Assembly (NCBI RefSeq): GCF_004791025.1
Contig: NZ_SRUO01000001.1
Span: forward strand, 372,001-436,000
Origin: Mesorhizobium sp. M4B.F.Ca.ET.203.01.1.1
GTDB lineage: Bacteria > Pseudomonadota > Alphaproteobacteria > Rhizobiales > Rhizobiaceae
Length of the DNA: 64,000 nt
Reading direction: 5' to 3'
Shown: positions 36,186-44,524 of the stretch, in pieces
Position numbering within the stretch: position 1 is the stretch's first letter
Layout of the letters: each line of letters starts with the position of its first letter
The notes under the pieces: model-generated
What the model was told of the DNA's origin: nothing
What the model saw: only the letters and a program-made list of their open reading frames with translations
Database searches by the model: none
Translations under genes and position numbers: made by a program

Positions 36186-37127
36186 TCAATAAGCTCTCCG
36201 ATAGGTAAGGCGCTTGCCCTTGGCACCTTTCAAGGCAATGAGCGAACGAACGTTGTCGTCAATGCCCATGGCAACGCGGTTGCTGTAGCGGAAATCGAAC
36301 TCCGCCAGATAGCGGTGCAGATGGTGTTCGGCGCAATGCTGATAGACGCCCTTCATGCCGCGCTTGAAGATCGAGAAATAGCCTTCAATCGTGTTGGTGT
36401 GGACGTTGCCGCGAACGTATTCGTCCTTGGAGTGCGTGACGAATTCGTGCGAGGCGAAATCCTGGCTGGCGCGGCGATAGATACCGCTCTCATCGGTCAT
36501 CAATGCGCTTTCGCGGGCGATGTTGGCGCGGACGATAGGCATGACGTTACCCATGCGGGCAGTATCCACGTGGAAGGAACGTGCCTTGCCGCCACGCTCG
36601 ACCAGCGTGACGACAGTGTTCTTGTGCGCGCTGCCGCCCTTCTTCACAGGCGTACCGGCGAGACGGCCAATGTAGGTCTCATCCACTTCAACGAACTTGC
36701 CAGCGCCACCCATGGGCGTGAAGTCATCCGAGCGCATGGCTTCGCGGATGCGATGGCACAGGAACCACGCCGTCTTGTAGGTGATTTCCAGAGCGCGGTG
36801 CAGCTGATGGGCCGAAACACCCTTCTTGCTGGCGCACATGGCATGCAAGGCCTGTAGCCAGATGTGCAGCGGAAGTTTGGACTCCTCGAAGATGGTGCCC
36901 ATACGGACGGTGAACTTCTTGCGGCAATCCGAGCACTTGTAGAGGCCATGGATTTCGAGGCCGTGCGGGTGCTTCTTGGAAGGCTTCGTGCGACCGCCCT
37001 TCAAGGCATAGTGCTTTTCCATGGAGTCGCAATGAAAACAGACCGGACCCTGCGGCCATAGCATGCCCTCGACATGCTCAAATGCGGCGGCTTCGTCATG
37101 GAAGTAGGGGCGGGACAGGACGGACAT
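36186..37127 (-). CDS. IS1595 family (ISXO2-like) transposase
   Basis: A 313-residue transposase. An N-terminal zinc ribbon has cysteines at about 30, 33, 65 and 68 (CFHC...CSDC). A helix-turn-helix-like segment follows (GVSAHQLHRALEITYKTAWFL). The catalytic domain has Asp149 (VEVDETYIG), Asp212 (MTDESGIYR) and the N/E region at 245-248 (NTIEGYFSIFKRG), the ISXO2-like DDE layout. AGGAG lies eight bases before ATG 37127. It appears intact. It sits at the right end of the element, 39 bases inside the terminal repeat. Confidence 0.95.
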   Translation of the reverse strand: MSVLSRPYFHDEAAAFEHVEGMLWPQGPVCFHCDSMEKHYALKGGRTKPSKKHPHGLEIHGLYKCSDCRKKFTVRMGTIFEESKLPLHIWLQALHAMCASKKGVSAHQLHRALEITYKTAWFLCHRIREAMRSDDFTPMGGAGKFVEVDETYIGRLAGTPVKKGGSAHKNTVVTLVERGGKARSFHVDTARMGNVMPIVRANIARESALMTDESGIYRRASQDFASHEFVTHSKDEYVRGNVHTNTIEGYFSIFKRGMKGVYQHCAEHHLHRYLAEFDFRYSNRVAMGIDDNVRSLIALKGAKGKRLTYRRAY

Positions 37128-37165
37128 AGCGATAACTCCTTGGATTCGTTATCGCATATCCGTTT

Positions 37166-37190
37166 GGGTCTGTCAAATATATAATCGCCC
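37166..37190 (-). repeat. Right terminal inverted repeat of the IS1595-family element
   Basis: The inverse of the left end, ending AATCGCCC at its tip. It contains TATAAT at 37180-37185 reading out toward mmcB. Confidence 0.85.
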
Positions 37191-37238
37191 CCATGAGACG
37201 GGTTCAAACCGTGAACAAAATCTGGCATGGTGCCGGCC

Positions 37239-37739
37239 ATGCCCATCATCTCACCGATTCCCCTTAACCCCTTGATCGACGGTCGCCAGTCGGAGCGCGC
37301 CATGCTGGTGCGACGCGGGGTGCAGCGGCTGCTTGCCGCAATGGGCGCGCATGTGCTGCCGGAACTGTCGCTCGCAACCGGCCGCCGCGCCGACCTCGTC
37401 GCACTGACCCGGCAGGGAGACATCTGGATCATCGAGATCAAATCCTCGATCGAGGATTTCCGCGTCGACCGCAAATGGCCGGACTATCGGCTGCATTCCG
37501 ACCGCTTCTTCTTCGCCACCCATCCCGGTGTGCCCTCGGAGATCTTTCCGCAGGAATGCGGCTTCATCCTCTCCGACGGCTATGGCGCCGAGATCCTGCG
37601 CGAGGCGCCTGAGCACCGGATGGCGGCGGCGACGCGCAAGGCGCTGATGCTGCGGATCGCGCGGGCGGGCGCGGCGCGGCTTTTGGCGGCGGAGCTTGCC
37701 GGCGTTTCCGTGCCGGCGCTGGATGGCGAGAGCGAGTAG
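37239..37739 (+). CDS. mmcB: MmcB family DNA repair protein
   Basis: A 166-residue nuclease-like protein of the MmcB family. The conserved core is ADLVALTRQGDIWIIEIKSSIEDFRVDRKW, resembling the PD-(D/E)xK active site (Asp...ExK in EIKSS). In Caulobacter, MmcB is induced by DNA damage and helps resist cross-linking agents. ATG 37239 or 37227 could be the start; neither has a good ribosome binding site. The mobile element ends 36-48 bases upstream, so its native promoter has been displaced or replaced. Confidence 0.9.
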   Translation: MPIISPIPLNPLIDGRQSERAMLVRRGVQRLLAAMGAHVLPELSLATGRRADLVALTRQGDIWIIEIKSSIEDFRVDRKWPDYRLHSDRFFFATHPGVPSEIFPQECGFILSDGYGAEILREAPEHRMAAATRKALMLRIARAGAARLLAAELAGVSVPALDGESE

Positions 37740-37778
37740 CGGCCGCTTACGCTTGCTATGAATTTCCACCGTTTGCGC

Positions 37779-37945
37779 CGCCCCTCATCTGCCTGCCGGC
37801 ATCTTCTCCCCGTGAACGGGGAGAAGGGGCGTCGTCGCGCAGGATTTCGCCAATCACCAGCGCGGCGGGAGTTGAGCGCCGACGTGGTCCCAAGCCTCTT
37901 TCTCCCCGTTCACGGGGAGAAATGCCCGGCAGGGCAATGAGGGGC
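37779..37945. repeat. Intergenic palindromic repeat (RIME-like)
   Basis: CTTCTCCCCGT (37803-37813) pairs with ACGGGGAGAAG (37816-37826). A second TTTCTCCCCGT/ACGGGGAGAAA stem lies near 37898-37922, and the outer parts CCCCTCATCTGCC and GGCAATGAGGGG are inverse. It is the same family as the copy at 39308 and lies between mmcB and nhaA, which converge. Confidence 0.75.
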
Positions 37946-37991
37946 AGCGCGACGCTGGAAATTTCCCATCTGTTGGCGGGAGCCCGAAGCG

Positions 37992-39185
37992 CTATTCGAT
38001 TTCCTCCTCCACACCCCCCGCCGGCGCCATGACCAGCACTGCCGCGCCGAGCAGCGCGGCGACCAGCGAGCCGGCGAGGATGCCGACCTTGACCGCGTCT
38101 TGCAGTGCTGCATCGCTGGCGAAGGCGAGCAGGCCTATGAACAGGCTCATGGTGAAGCCGATGCCGCACAGCAGCGATATGCCGATCATGTGCAGCCAGC
38201 CGGCATTGGCCGGCAAATCGGCGAGGCCAAGCCGGATGGCGAGCGCCGACGAGCCGAACACGCCGACCAGCTTGCCCAGCACCAGGCCGGCGGCGACGCC
38301 CAATGTCAGCGGCTCGACGAGGGCGGCCATGCTCAGGCCAGCGAGCGAGACGCCCGCATTGGCGAAGCCGAAGATCGGGATGACGATGAAAGGCACTAGT
38401 CTGTGCAGGCCGTGCTCCAGCCTGTGCAGCGGCGAATGTTCGATATCGTCGCCGATGCCGGCGGCGCGCTCGAGCGGGACGGTGAGCGCCAGCGCCACGC
38501 CGGCGAGCGTCGCGTGCACGCCAGATTTCAGCACCAGCACCCAGAGCACGGCGCCGAGCACGAGATAGGGGATCAGGTTCATCACCCGCATGCGGTTGAG
38601 CGCGACGAGCGCGGCAATGACCGCGAAGGCGGCGCCGAGATAAGCGAGCGAAAGACCGCTTGTGTAGAACAACGCAATGATGATGACGGCGCCGAGATCG
38701 TCGATGATGGCGAGCGCGGTGAGGAAGATTTTCAGCGAGGCCGGCACGCGGTTGCCGAGCAGCGAGAGCACGCCGAGCGCGAAGGCGATGTCGGTGGCTG
38801 TCGGGATCGCCCAGCCGGAGAGCGCGGCCGGATTGTCGCGGTTGATCAAGACATAGACCAGTGCCGGCACCACCATGCCGCCGGCAGCCGCGATACCAGG
38901 CAGCACGCGGCGCGGCCAGGTCGAGAGCTGACCGTCCAGCATCTCGCGTTTGATCTCCAGGCCGACCAGCAGAAAGAACACCGCCATCAGCCCGTCATTG
39001 ATCCAGTGCGAGACGCTGAGCGGCCCGAGATAGGCGTGGAGGAGGGCGAAATAGGATCCGGCGAGCGGCGAGTTGGCGACGATGAGGGCAAGCGCCGCCG
39101 CCGCCATCAGGATGATGCCGCCGGCCGCCTCGCCGTCGAGGAATTCGCGCAGGATGGATTTCGGCCGCTGCTCCAAATCCTGCAC
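37992..39185 (-). CDS. nhaA: Na+/H+ antiporter NhaA
   Basis: A 397-residue inner-membrane antiporter with about 12 helices. The N-terminal [26 protein letters not shown] is typical of NhaA, as are [21 protein letters not shown] and the ion-binding pair in [20 protein letters not shown] (two adjacent Asp). It exchanges cytosolic Na+ for protons and supports pH and salt homeostasis. The start is a GTG at 39185 with GGGAGG just upstream. It lies downstream of the actSR genes, with a repeat-filled gap between. Confidence 0.96.
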   Translation of the reverse strand: MQDLEQRPKSILREFLDGEAAGGIILMAAAALALIVANSPLAGSYFALLHAYLGPLSVSHWINDGLMAVFFLLVGLEIKREMLDGQLSTWPRRVLPGIAAAGGMVVPALVYVLINRDNPAALSGWAIPTATDIAFALGVLSLLGNRVPASLKIFLTALAIIDDLGAVIIIALFYTSGLSLAYLGAAFAVIAALVALNRMRVMNLIPYLVLGAVLWVLVLKSGVHATLAGVALALTVPLERAAGIGDDIEHSPLHRLEHGLHRLVPFIVIPIFGFANAGVSLAGLSMAALVEPLTLGVAAGLVLGKLVGVFGSSALAIRLGLADLPANAGWLHMIGISLLCGIGFTMSLFIGLLAFASDAALQDAVKVGILAGSLVAALLGAAVLVMAPAGGVEEEIE

Positions 39186-39307
39186 GTCGCCCTCCCTAAT
39201 GCACTGTCCACCGCGCGATGATGCGCAAACTTCAAGGACCGGGCAAGCATCGATCCGGCAAACGGTTCGGCTTCAAAGCCCCATCTCCTTTCCGAACGCC
39301 GGCGCTG

Positions 39308-39476
39308 CCCCTCATCGCCCTGCCGGGCACTTCTCCCCGTATAGAGACGGGGAGAAGGGGCTGGCCGCAGCCTCGGCGCCCATTCTGCAACGCCGAAGAT
39401 TGGCGAAATCGGGGATGAGAGCGCCCCTCTCCCCGTCACTATACGGGGAGAGGATGCCGGCAGGCAGGTGAGGGGC
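39308..39476. repeat. Intergenic palindromic repeat (RIME-like)
   Basis: It begins CCCCTCATCGCCCTGCCGGG and ends with the inverse-like CCGGCAGGCAGGTGAGGGG. CTTCTCCCCGT/ACGGGGAGAAG and CTCTCCCCGT/ACGGGGAGAG stems lie inside. It fills most of the 375-base gap between actR and nhaA, which otherwise has no gene. Confidence 0.75.
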
Positions 39477-39560
39477 GGCACCAACTTTCGAGAATTGGCA
39501 GCCTGCACCAAAAGTTGGAAACTCCGGAGCTGTTGCCCTGGCTCTGTCCGGGACTCCCAG

Positions 39561-40124
39561 TCACCGTGGCGCGCGCTTGGCGAGGATCCGCTGCAGGGTG
39601 CGGCGGTGCATGTTCAGCCGGCGCGCGGTTTCCGAGACGTTGCGGTCGCACATTTCGTAGACGCGCTGGATGTGCTCCCAGCGCACGCGGTCGGCCGACA
39701 TCGGATTTTCCGGCGGCGCGGCGCGTTCGCCGGAGGTGCGGGTGAGCGCGGCGAAGACGTCGTCGGCGTCGGCCGGCTTGGAAAGATAGTCGATGGCGCC
39801 AAGCTTCACGGCGGTCACCGCGGTGGCGATGTTGCCGTAGCCGGTGAGGATGACGGCGCGGGCGTCGTCGCGCTTCTCGCGGATGGCGGCGATGACGTCG
39901 AGGCCGTTGCCGTCGCCGAGCCGCATGTCGACCACGGCGTAGGCCGGCGGATGGGCGCGCGCCTTGGCCACCGCCTCCTCGACGCTGTCGGCGGTATCGA
40001 CCGCGAAGCCCCTGGTTTCCATGGCGCGGGCAAGCCGGGTCAGGAACGGCTTGTCGTCGTCGACGATGAGCAGCGAGGTGTCCTCGCCCTCAACCATTGC
40101 GCCAGTCGTTTCGTCTCCACTCAT
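39561..40124 (-). CDS. actR: Redox response regulator ActR (RegA/PrrA family)
   Basis: A 187-residue response regulator. The receiver domain has the acidic pair (SLLIVDDDKPF), the phosphorylated Asp in YAVVDMRLGDGNG, and the Lys in DYLSKPADADD. The C-terminal Fis-type helix-turn-helix is MCDRNVSETARRLNMHRRTLQRILAK. In rhizobia ActSR controls acid tolerance, CO2 fixation and redox-regulated genes. The frame extends to 40187, but the ATG at 40124 gives the family N-terminus. It is 119 bases downstream of actS and likely cotranscribed. Confidence 0.93.
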   Translation of the reverse strand: MSGDETTGAMVEGEDTSLLIVDDDKPFLTRLARAMETRGFAVDTADSVEEAVAKARAHPPAYAVVDMRLGDGNGLDVIAAIREKRDDARAVILTGYGNIATAVTAVKLGAIDYLSKPADADDVFAALTRTSGERAAPPENPMSADRVRWEHIQRVYEMCDRNVSETARRLNMHRRTLQRILAKRAPR

Positions 40125-40243
40125 GGTGTCCAGAATTCCTGCTGACTTAAGCTTACGCAGATACAGTTCCGCGCCACTATTGTCCAATTTTTCGCGCCTG
40201 CAACGGGCACCGATGAGGCCACGATGCAGGTTAAAGCCGGGTT

Positions 40244-41566
40244 TCAGGCGGTATCGAACATGCTGGAGGACGATTCGGGGTTGAGAAAGACGCCGCGCGG
40301 CCAGGATATCTGCACCACCGCACCCTCGCCCAGCCCGCTCGAATTGCGGAAATCAAGCGTCGCGCCGGAGCGCTCCAGCAAGGTCTTGGCGATGAACAGG
40401 CCAAGGCCGAGGCCGCCGCCGGCCTCGGTGCCCTGGCGCGTCGACATATAGGGCTCGCCGATGCGGTCGATGATCTCCGGCGGGAAGCCCGGCCCATCGT
40501 CGGTAATCGAGAAGACGACGTCGGCGTCGTCCCAGCTCCAGCTGACGGTGACGGTCTTGCGGGCGAAATCGACGGCGTTCTCGACAAGGTTGCCCAGGCC
40601 GTAGATGACGCCGGGGTTGCGCCGCCCGACCGGCTCGGGGCCGATGCGCTCGCCCGGCCGCAGCTTGATCGAGATGCCGAAATCGCGATGCGGCGCAGTC
40701 ACCTCTTCGACCAGCGAGGTCAGCGGCAGGCGCGACAGATGCGCTTCGCCTTCGGACGAAAGGCTGGTTAGCCGCTTCAGGATCTCGCGGCAGCGCTCGC
40801 TCTGCGAGCGCAGCAGTTTCACGTCCTCGCCGAATTTCTGATCCTTGCCGAGCGCCTTCTCCATCTCCTTGGCGACCAGCGTGATGGTGGCGAGCGGCGT
40901 GCCGAGCTCGTGCGCAGCGGCGGCGGCGAGCCCGTCCAGCGCCGACAGATGCTGCTCGCGCTGCAGCACCAGCTCGGTGGCGGCGAGCGCGTTGGCGAGC
41001 AGGCGCGCCTCCTCGGCGACACGGAAGGCGTAGATGGCGGTGAAGGCGATCGAGGAAAACACCGCCATCCACATGCCGGCGACGTAGATGAAGGGCATTT
41101 CCAGCGGCGCGCCGTCATACCAGGGCAGCGGCTGGTGGAAGAAGACCAGCAGCGTGGCCGTCACCATGACCAGCGCGCCCAGCACCGCGGTGAGGCGCAG
41201 CGGCAGCGACGCCGCCGAGATGACGACGGGCACGGACAGCAGCACCGAGAACGGATTGGTGAGACCGCCGGTCATGTAGAGCAGGCCGGCAAGCTGCAGA
41301 CTGTCGAAGGTCAGGATGACGAAGGCCGAGAGCGGGGTGAGCCGATGCGCCGCCGGATAGCGAAAGGTCAGCCACAGGTTCATCCACGCCGAACAGGCGA
41401 TCAGCGCGAAGCACATGCTGACCGACAACGGGAATTTCAGCCCGTAGGCGACGACAAGCACCGTCAGGCTCTGGCCGACGATGGCCAGCCAGCGCAGCCG
41501 GATCAGCGTGTTGAGGCGCAGCCGCTGGCTTTGCTGGAAGTGTGGTGAGCGCAGGATGTTGATCAT
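40244..41566 (-). CDS. actS: Redox sensor histidine kinase ActS (RegB/PrrB family)
   Basis: A 440-residue membrane kinase with six N-terminal helices. The quinone-site motif GGLTNPFSVLL is between helices, the phosphorylated His is in AAAHELGTPLATITLVAKEM, and the redox-active Cys is in SERCREILKRL. The ATPase domain follows (NLVENAVDF; DDGPGFPPEIIDRIGEPYMS; GGGLGLGLFIAKTLLER). It senses the redox state of the membrane quinone pool and phosphorylates ActR. ATG 41566 fits the family. It lies 96 bases downstream of hrpB on the same strand. Confidence 0.95.
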   Translation of the reverse strand: MINILRSPHFQQSQRLRLNTLIRLRWLAIVGQSLTVLVVAYGLKFPLSVSMCFALIACSAWMNLWLTFRYPAAHRLTPLSAFVILTFDSLQLAGLLYMTGGLTNPFSVLLSVPVVISAASLPLRLTAVLGALVMVTATLLVFFHQPLPWYDGAPLEMPFIYVAGMWMAVFSSIAFTAIYAFRVAEEARLLANALAATELVLQREQHLSALDGLAAAAAHELGTPLATITLVAKEMEKALGKDQKFGEDVKLLRSQSERCREILKRLTSLSSEGEAHLSRLPLTSLVEEVTAPHRDFGISIKLRPGERIGPEPVGRRNPGVIYGLGNLVENAVDFARKTVTVSWSWDDADVVFSITDDGPGFPPEIIDRIGEPYMSTRQGTEAGGGLGLGLFIAKTLLERSGATLDFRNSSGLGEGAVVQISWPRGVFLNPESSSSMFDTA

Positions 41567-41662
41567 CGGCTTACGATTATAGCCGCAGGAGGGTAAGCGC
41601 TAGTGGCGCCAATCGGCAACGCGTGTCGTCAACCAGGAGGCCCGTCAAAGCTTCTGCCAAGA

Positions 41663-44125
41663 CTAGGTACCGCGCGGCTTGGCGCGGCTGGTGGCGGCGG
41701 CGGCGAGCGGGTTCTCCGGCCAGACATGACGGGGGTAGCGGCCGCGCATGTCGGTGCGCACATCGGCCCAGGAGCCGCGCCAGAAGCCCGGCAGGTCGCG
41801 CGTCGTCTGGATCGGCCGGTGCGCCGGCGACAGCAGCTCGAGCGTCAGCGGCACGGTTCCATTGGCGATCGCCGGGTGCTTGTCGAGGCCGAACAGTTCC
41901 TGCACGCGCACCGCCAGCACCGGCCATTCGCCGTCATAGCGGATCGGCACGTGGCTGCCCGACGGCGCATCGAAATGGGTCGGCGCCAGCGCGTCGACCT
42001 TGCGCTGCAGATCGTGCGGCACCAATGACGTGAGGCCCGCCGACAGGGCGCCGGAATTGATCGCGGCAAAGGACGCCGCGCCCGTCAGAAACGGCAGCAG
42101 CCAGTCGTCGAGACGGTCGAGAAGGGCGGCGTCGGACACATCGGGCCAAGGCGCGCCGAGGCCGCGATTGAGCCAGCCGAGGCGCTGGCGCAGCGTCTCC
42201 GCCTCCTTGCCCCAGTCGAGCAGCGACAGGCCATGCTCGCGCAGGGCATCGAGGATCGCGCGATCCGCGTCGGCGCCGGACGGCGCCGGCAGCATGCGTT
42301 CGGCCAGCGTGATGGCGCCGAGCCGGGCCGTCTCGCGCACGCGCACGGCGCGCCGGTCGCGGTCGAAGCTCGTCTCGCGGCGGGTCTCGATACTATCGGC
42401 TAACGCGGCGCGGATGTCGGCCTCGTCGACCGCAGCGGCGGCGGTGATGCGGGCATTCTGCGCCTTGCCCTGCAAATCGGCGACGACCAGCCAGGTTTCG
42501 CCGGCCAGCGGATCGGCGGCGTCGAGCATGGCGCCCGAGCCGTTGGCCAGCACGAAGCGGCCGCGCTCGCCGCGCGCTCGCGCCACCCGATCCGGCCAGG
42601 CATGGATGAGGAGCGCGCCGGCGGAAGCCGGTTCGCTGCTCCTTCCTCCGCCGGCCTGCCTTGCCAGCCGTTCGGCAAGCTGGCGGGCCGAGACGGAACG
42701 CGGCGACTTCTCGGTGCGAAAGCGCATCAGACGGCGTTCGAGATCGGCGCCGTCGCCGCCGAGCCCGCGCTCGGTAAGCAGCACGGCAAGGGTGGCCGCC
42801 GCCGGCGCATGGCCGGTTGCGGCGGCTTCGGCGACCATATGGGCAAGCCGCACCGGCAGCGCGAGCTTGCGCATGGCGGCACCGGCGTCGGTGAGACGCC
42901 CGGCGTCGTCGATGGCATGCAGGGCGACCAGCAGGGCCCTCGCTTCGTTGAGTGCCGGAACCGGTGGCGGATCGAGGAAGGACAGGCTCGTGGGATCGGC
43001 GACGCCGAAGGCTGCGCAGTCGAGCAGCAGGCCGGAAAGATCGGCCTCGAGGATTTCAGGCGGGGTGAAGGCGGGAAGTGCTGCCGTCTGCTCGGCCCGC
43101 CACAGCCGGATGGCCACGCCTGCTTGCGTGCGCCCGGCGCGGCCGGCTCGCTGGTCGGCCGAGGCCCGGCTGACGCGCACCGTCTCCAGTCTGGTCAGGC
43201 CGCTGGCCGGCTCATAGCGCGGCAGCCGCGACAGGCCGGAATCGATAATGACGCGCACGCCGTCGATGGTGATCGAAGTCTCGGCGATCGACGTCGCCAG
43301 CACCACCTTGCGGCGGCCCGGCGGCGACGGCCTGATCGCGGCGTCCTGCGTCTTGTTGTCGAGCTGGCCATAGAGCGGCACGATGTCGGTGTCGGCAGCG
43401 ACGCGGTCCCGCAGCCGCTCCGCGGTGCGCTCGATCTCGCGCTGGCCGGGCAGGAAGGCAAGCAGGCTGCCGCTCTCGTCGGCAAGCGCCGAGCGGATCG
43501 CCCTGGCCATGGCATCCTCGATCGCGATGCCCGGCGCCCGCTCGTGATAGCGGATGTCGACCGGGAAGGCGCGGCCCTCGCTCTCGATCACCGGCGCGCC
43601 GGACAACAGTCTCGCGACGCGCGCGCCGTCGAGCGTCGCCGACATGACCAGCAATCGCAGGTCCGGTCGCAGCGCGCCCTGCACGTCGAGCGCCAGCGCC
43701 AGGCCGAAATCGCCGTCCAGCGAACGCTCGTGGAATTCGTCGAAGATGACCGCAGAGACGCCCGGCAGTTCCGGGTCGTCGAGGATCATGCGCGCGAGAA
43801 CACCCTCGGTGACGACGAGGATTTTCGTCCGCGCCGAGGTGCGGTTCTCCATGCGCATCGCGTAGCCGACCGTTCCGCCGGGCTCCTCGGCGAGCAGCTC
43901 GGCCATGCGGCGGGCGGCGGCGCGGGCGGCGAGCCGGCGCGGCTCGAGCAGGACGATCCTGCCGGCGCCGAGCCACGGCGCGTCGAGCAGCGCCAGCGGC
44001 ACCAGCGTCGTCTTGCCGGCACCGGGCGGCGCTACCAGCACGGCGCTGCTCTTTGTCGCCAGCGCTTCCCCGAGCGCCGGCAGCACGGCTGAGACCGGAA
44101 GCTCCGGCAAAGGGTTTGTCCTCAT
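41663..44125 (-). CDS. hrpB: ATP-dependent helicase HrpB
   Basis: An 820-residue DEAH-type helicase of the HrpB family. Walker A is VAPPGAGKTTLVPLAL near residue 35. The DEAH-equivalent VIFDEFHERSLDGDFG is near residue 130. The helicase C-terminal motifs include LATSIAETSITIDGVR and SADQRAGRAGRTQAG, followed by the HrpB-specific C-terminal domain. It probably remodels RNA or RNP in an ATP-dependent way; its target is unknown. It is upstream of actSR on the same strand and may share a transcript. Confidence 0.96.
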   Translation of the reverse strand: MRTNPLPELPVSAVLPALGEALATKSSAVLVAPPGAGKTTLVPLALLDAPWLGAGRIVLLEPRRLAARAAARRMAELLAEEPGGTVGYAMRMENRTSARTKILVVTEGVLARMILDDPELPGVSAVIFDEFHERSLDGDFGLALALDVQGALRPDLRLLVMSATLDGARVARLLSGAPVIESEGRAFPVDIRYHERAPGIAIEDAMARAIRSALADESGSLLAFLPGQREIERTAERLRDRVAADTDIVPLYGQLDNKTQDAAIRPSPPGRRKVVLATSIAETSITIDGVRVIIDSGLSRLPRYEPASGLTRLETVRVSRASADQRAGRAGRTQAGVAIRLWRAEQTAALPAFTPPEILEADLSGLLLDCAAFGVADPTSLSFLDPPPVPALNEARALLVALHAIDDAGRLTDAGAAMRKLALPVRLAHMVAEAAATGHAPAAATLAVLLTERGLGGDGADLERRLMRFRTEKSPRSVSARQLAERLARQAGGGRSSEPASAGALLIHAWPDRVARARGERGRFVLANGSGAMLDAADPLAGETWLVVADLQGKAQNARITAAAAVDEADIRAALADSIETRRETSFDRDRRAVRVRETARLGAITLAERMLPAPSGADADRAILDALREHGLSLLDWGKEAETLRQRLGWLNRGLGAPWPDVSDAALLDRLDDWLLPFLTGAASFAAINSGALSAGLTSLVPHDLQRKVDALAPTHFDAPSGSHVPIRYDGEWPVLAVRVQELFGLDKHPAIANGTVPLTLELLSPAHRPIQTTRDLPGFWRGSWADVRTDMRGRYPRHVWPENPLAAAATSRAKPRGT

Positions 44126-44524
44126 CGCGCCCGCATATCAGCGCCCATGGCCGGCGCGCAACAACGCGCTGCCGGCGCCTCAAAGCCTGGTGCGCGAAAA
44201 CGGGTTCCAGCGCACCGTGCCCAGCCGCACCTCCTCACGCACCATTGTGAGCAGGCCGGATGCGCCGACGACGGCGAGACCGGTGAGCGTCAGCACGTCG
44301 GGATCACCGCCCGCCGACCCATTTCCCAACGATTTCAAGCCTCGGGCGCTCCATGTTGCAACGCAGCAACGAATTCGCTTGCGTTGTTTAGTAAAACGAG
44401 CATTACTAAACAAATTACTAAACATCGCCGGCGCTGGAGCGTGGCCAAGTTTAGGCCCCGGAGGAGAGGGGTTGAGGGCTCTTGAAACCGTCATCCGGAC
44501 GTGTTTCGCAAATGGGAGGAAGGC
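44126..44524 (+). promoter_or_regulatory. Control region upstream of the sugar ABC/DAK operon
   Basis: This 399-base gap contains the operator cluster at 44385-44424 and, close to the first gene, GGGAGGAAGGC before the ATG. On the minus strand a 49-codon frame (44180-44329, TTG start) would encode a small hydrophobic peptide with a VLTLTGLAVVGASGLL segment. It has no ribosome binding site and is left unassigned. Confidence 0.5.
44385..44424. promoter_or_regulatory. TTACTAAACA operator cluster
   Basis: TGTTTAGTAA (44385-44394) is the exact inverse of TTACTAAACA (44403-44412), and the latter is repeated at 44415-44424, 12 bases on. One inverted pair plus one direct repeat is what a dimeric repressor with an additional half-site would bind. 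The regulator is not encoded nearby; its family cannot be named. Confidence 0.7.

Larger units (their letters stand above)
33221..37190 (-). mobile_element. IS1595-family transposable element carrying passenger genes
   Basis: The element is about 3.97 kb, bounded by 25-bp inverted repeats that match at 23 of 25 positions. It contains an IS1595/ISXO2-type transposase at its right end and about 2.9 kb of passenger DNA: a 62-aa ORF, a 69-aa ORF, a 307-aa KilA-N/BstA-like protein, a 52-aa ORF and a DUF3800 protein. The cargo is visibly lower in GC than the host. CCATGA occurs directly outside both ends, consistent with a target duplication (the family usually makes 8 bp; the exact edge is blurred by G/C runs). 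Passenger genes are known in IS1595-family members. The insertion lies 36-48 bases upstream of mmcB. Confidence 0.85.

Noticed and set aside
44180..44329. 49-codon minus-strand frame upstream of the ABC operon
   Set aside because: There is a hydrophobic stretch, but the only start is TTG without ribosome binding site; kept only as a remark.
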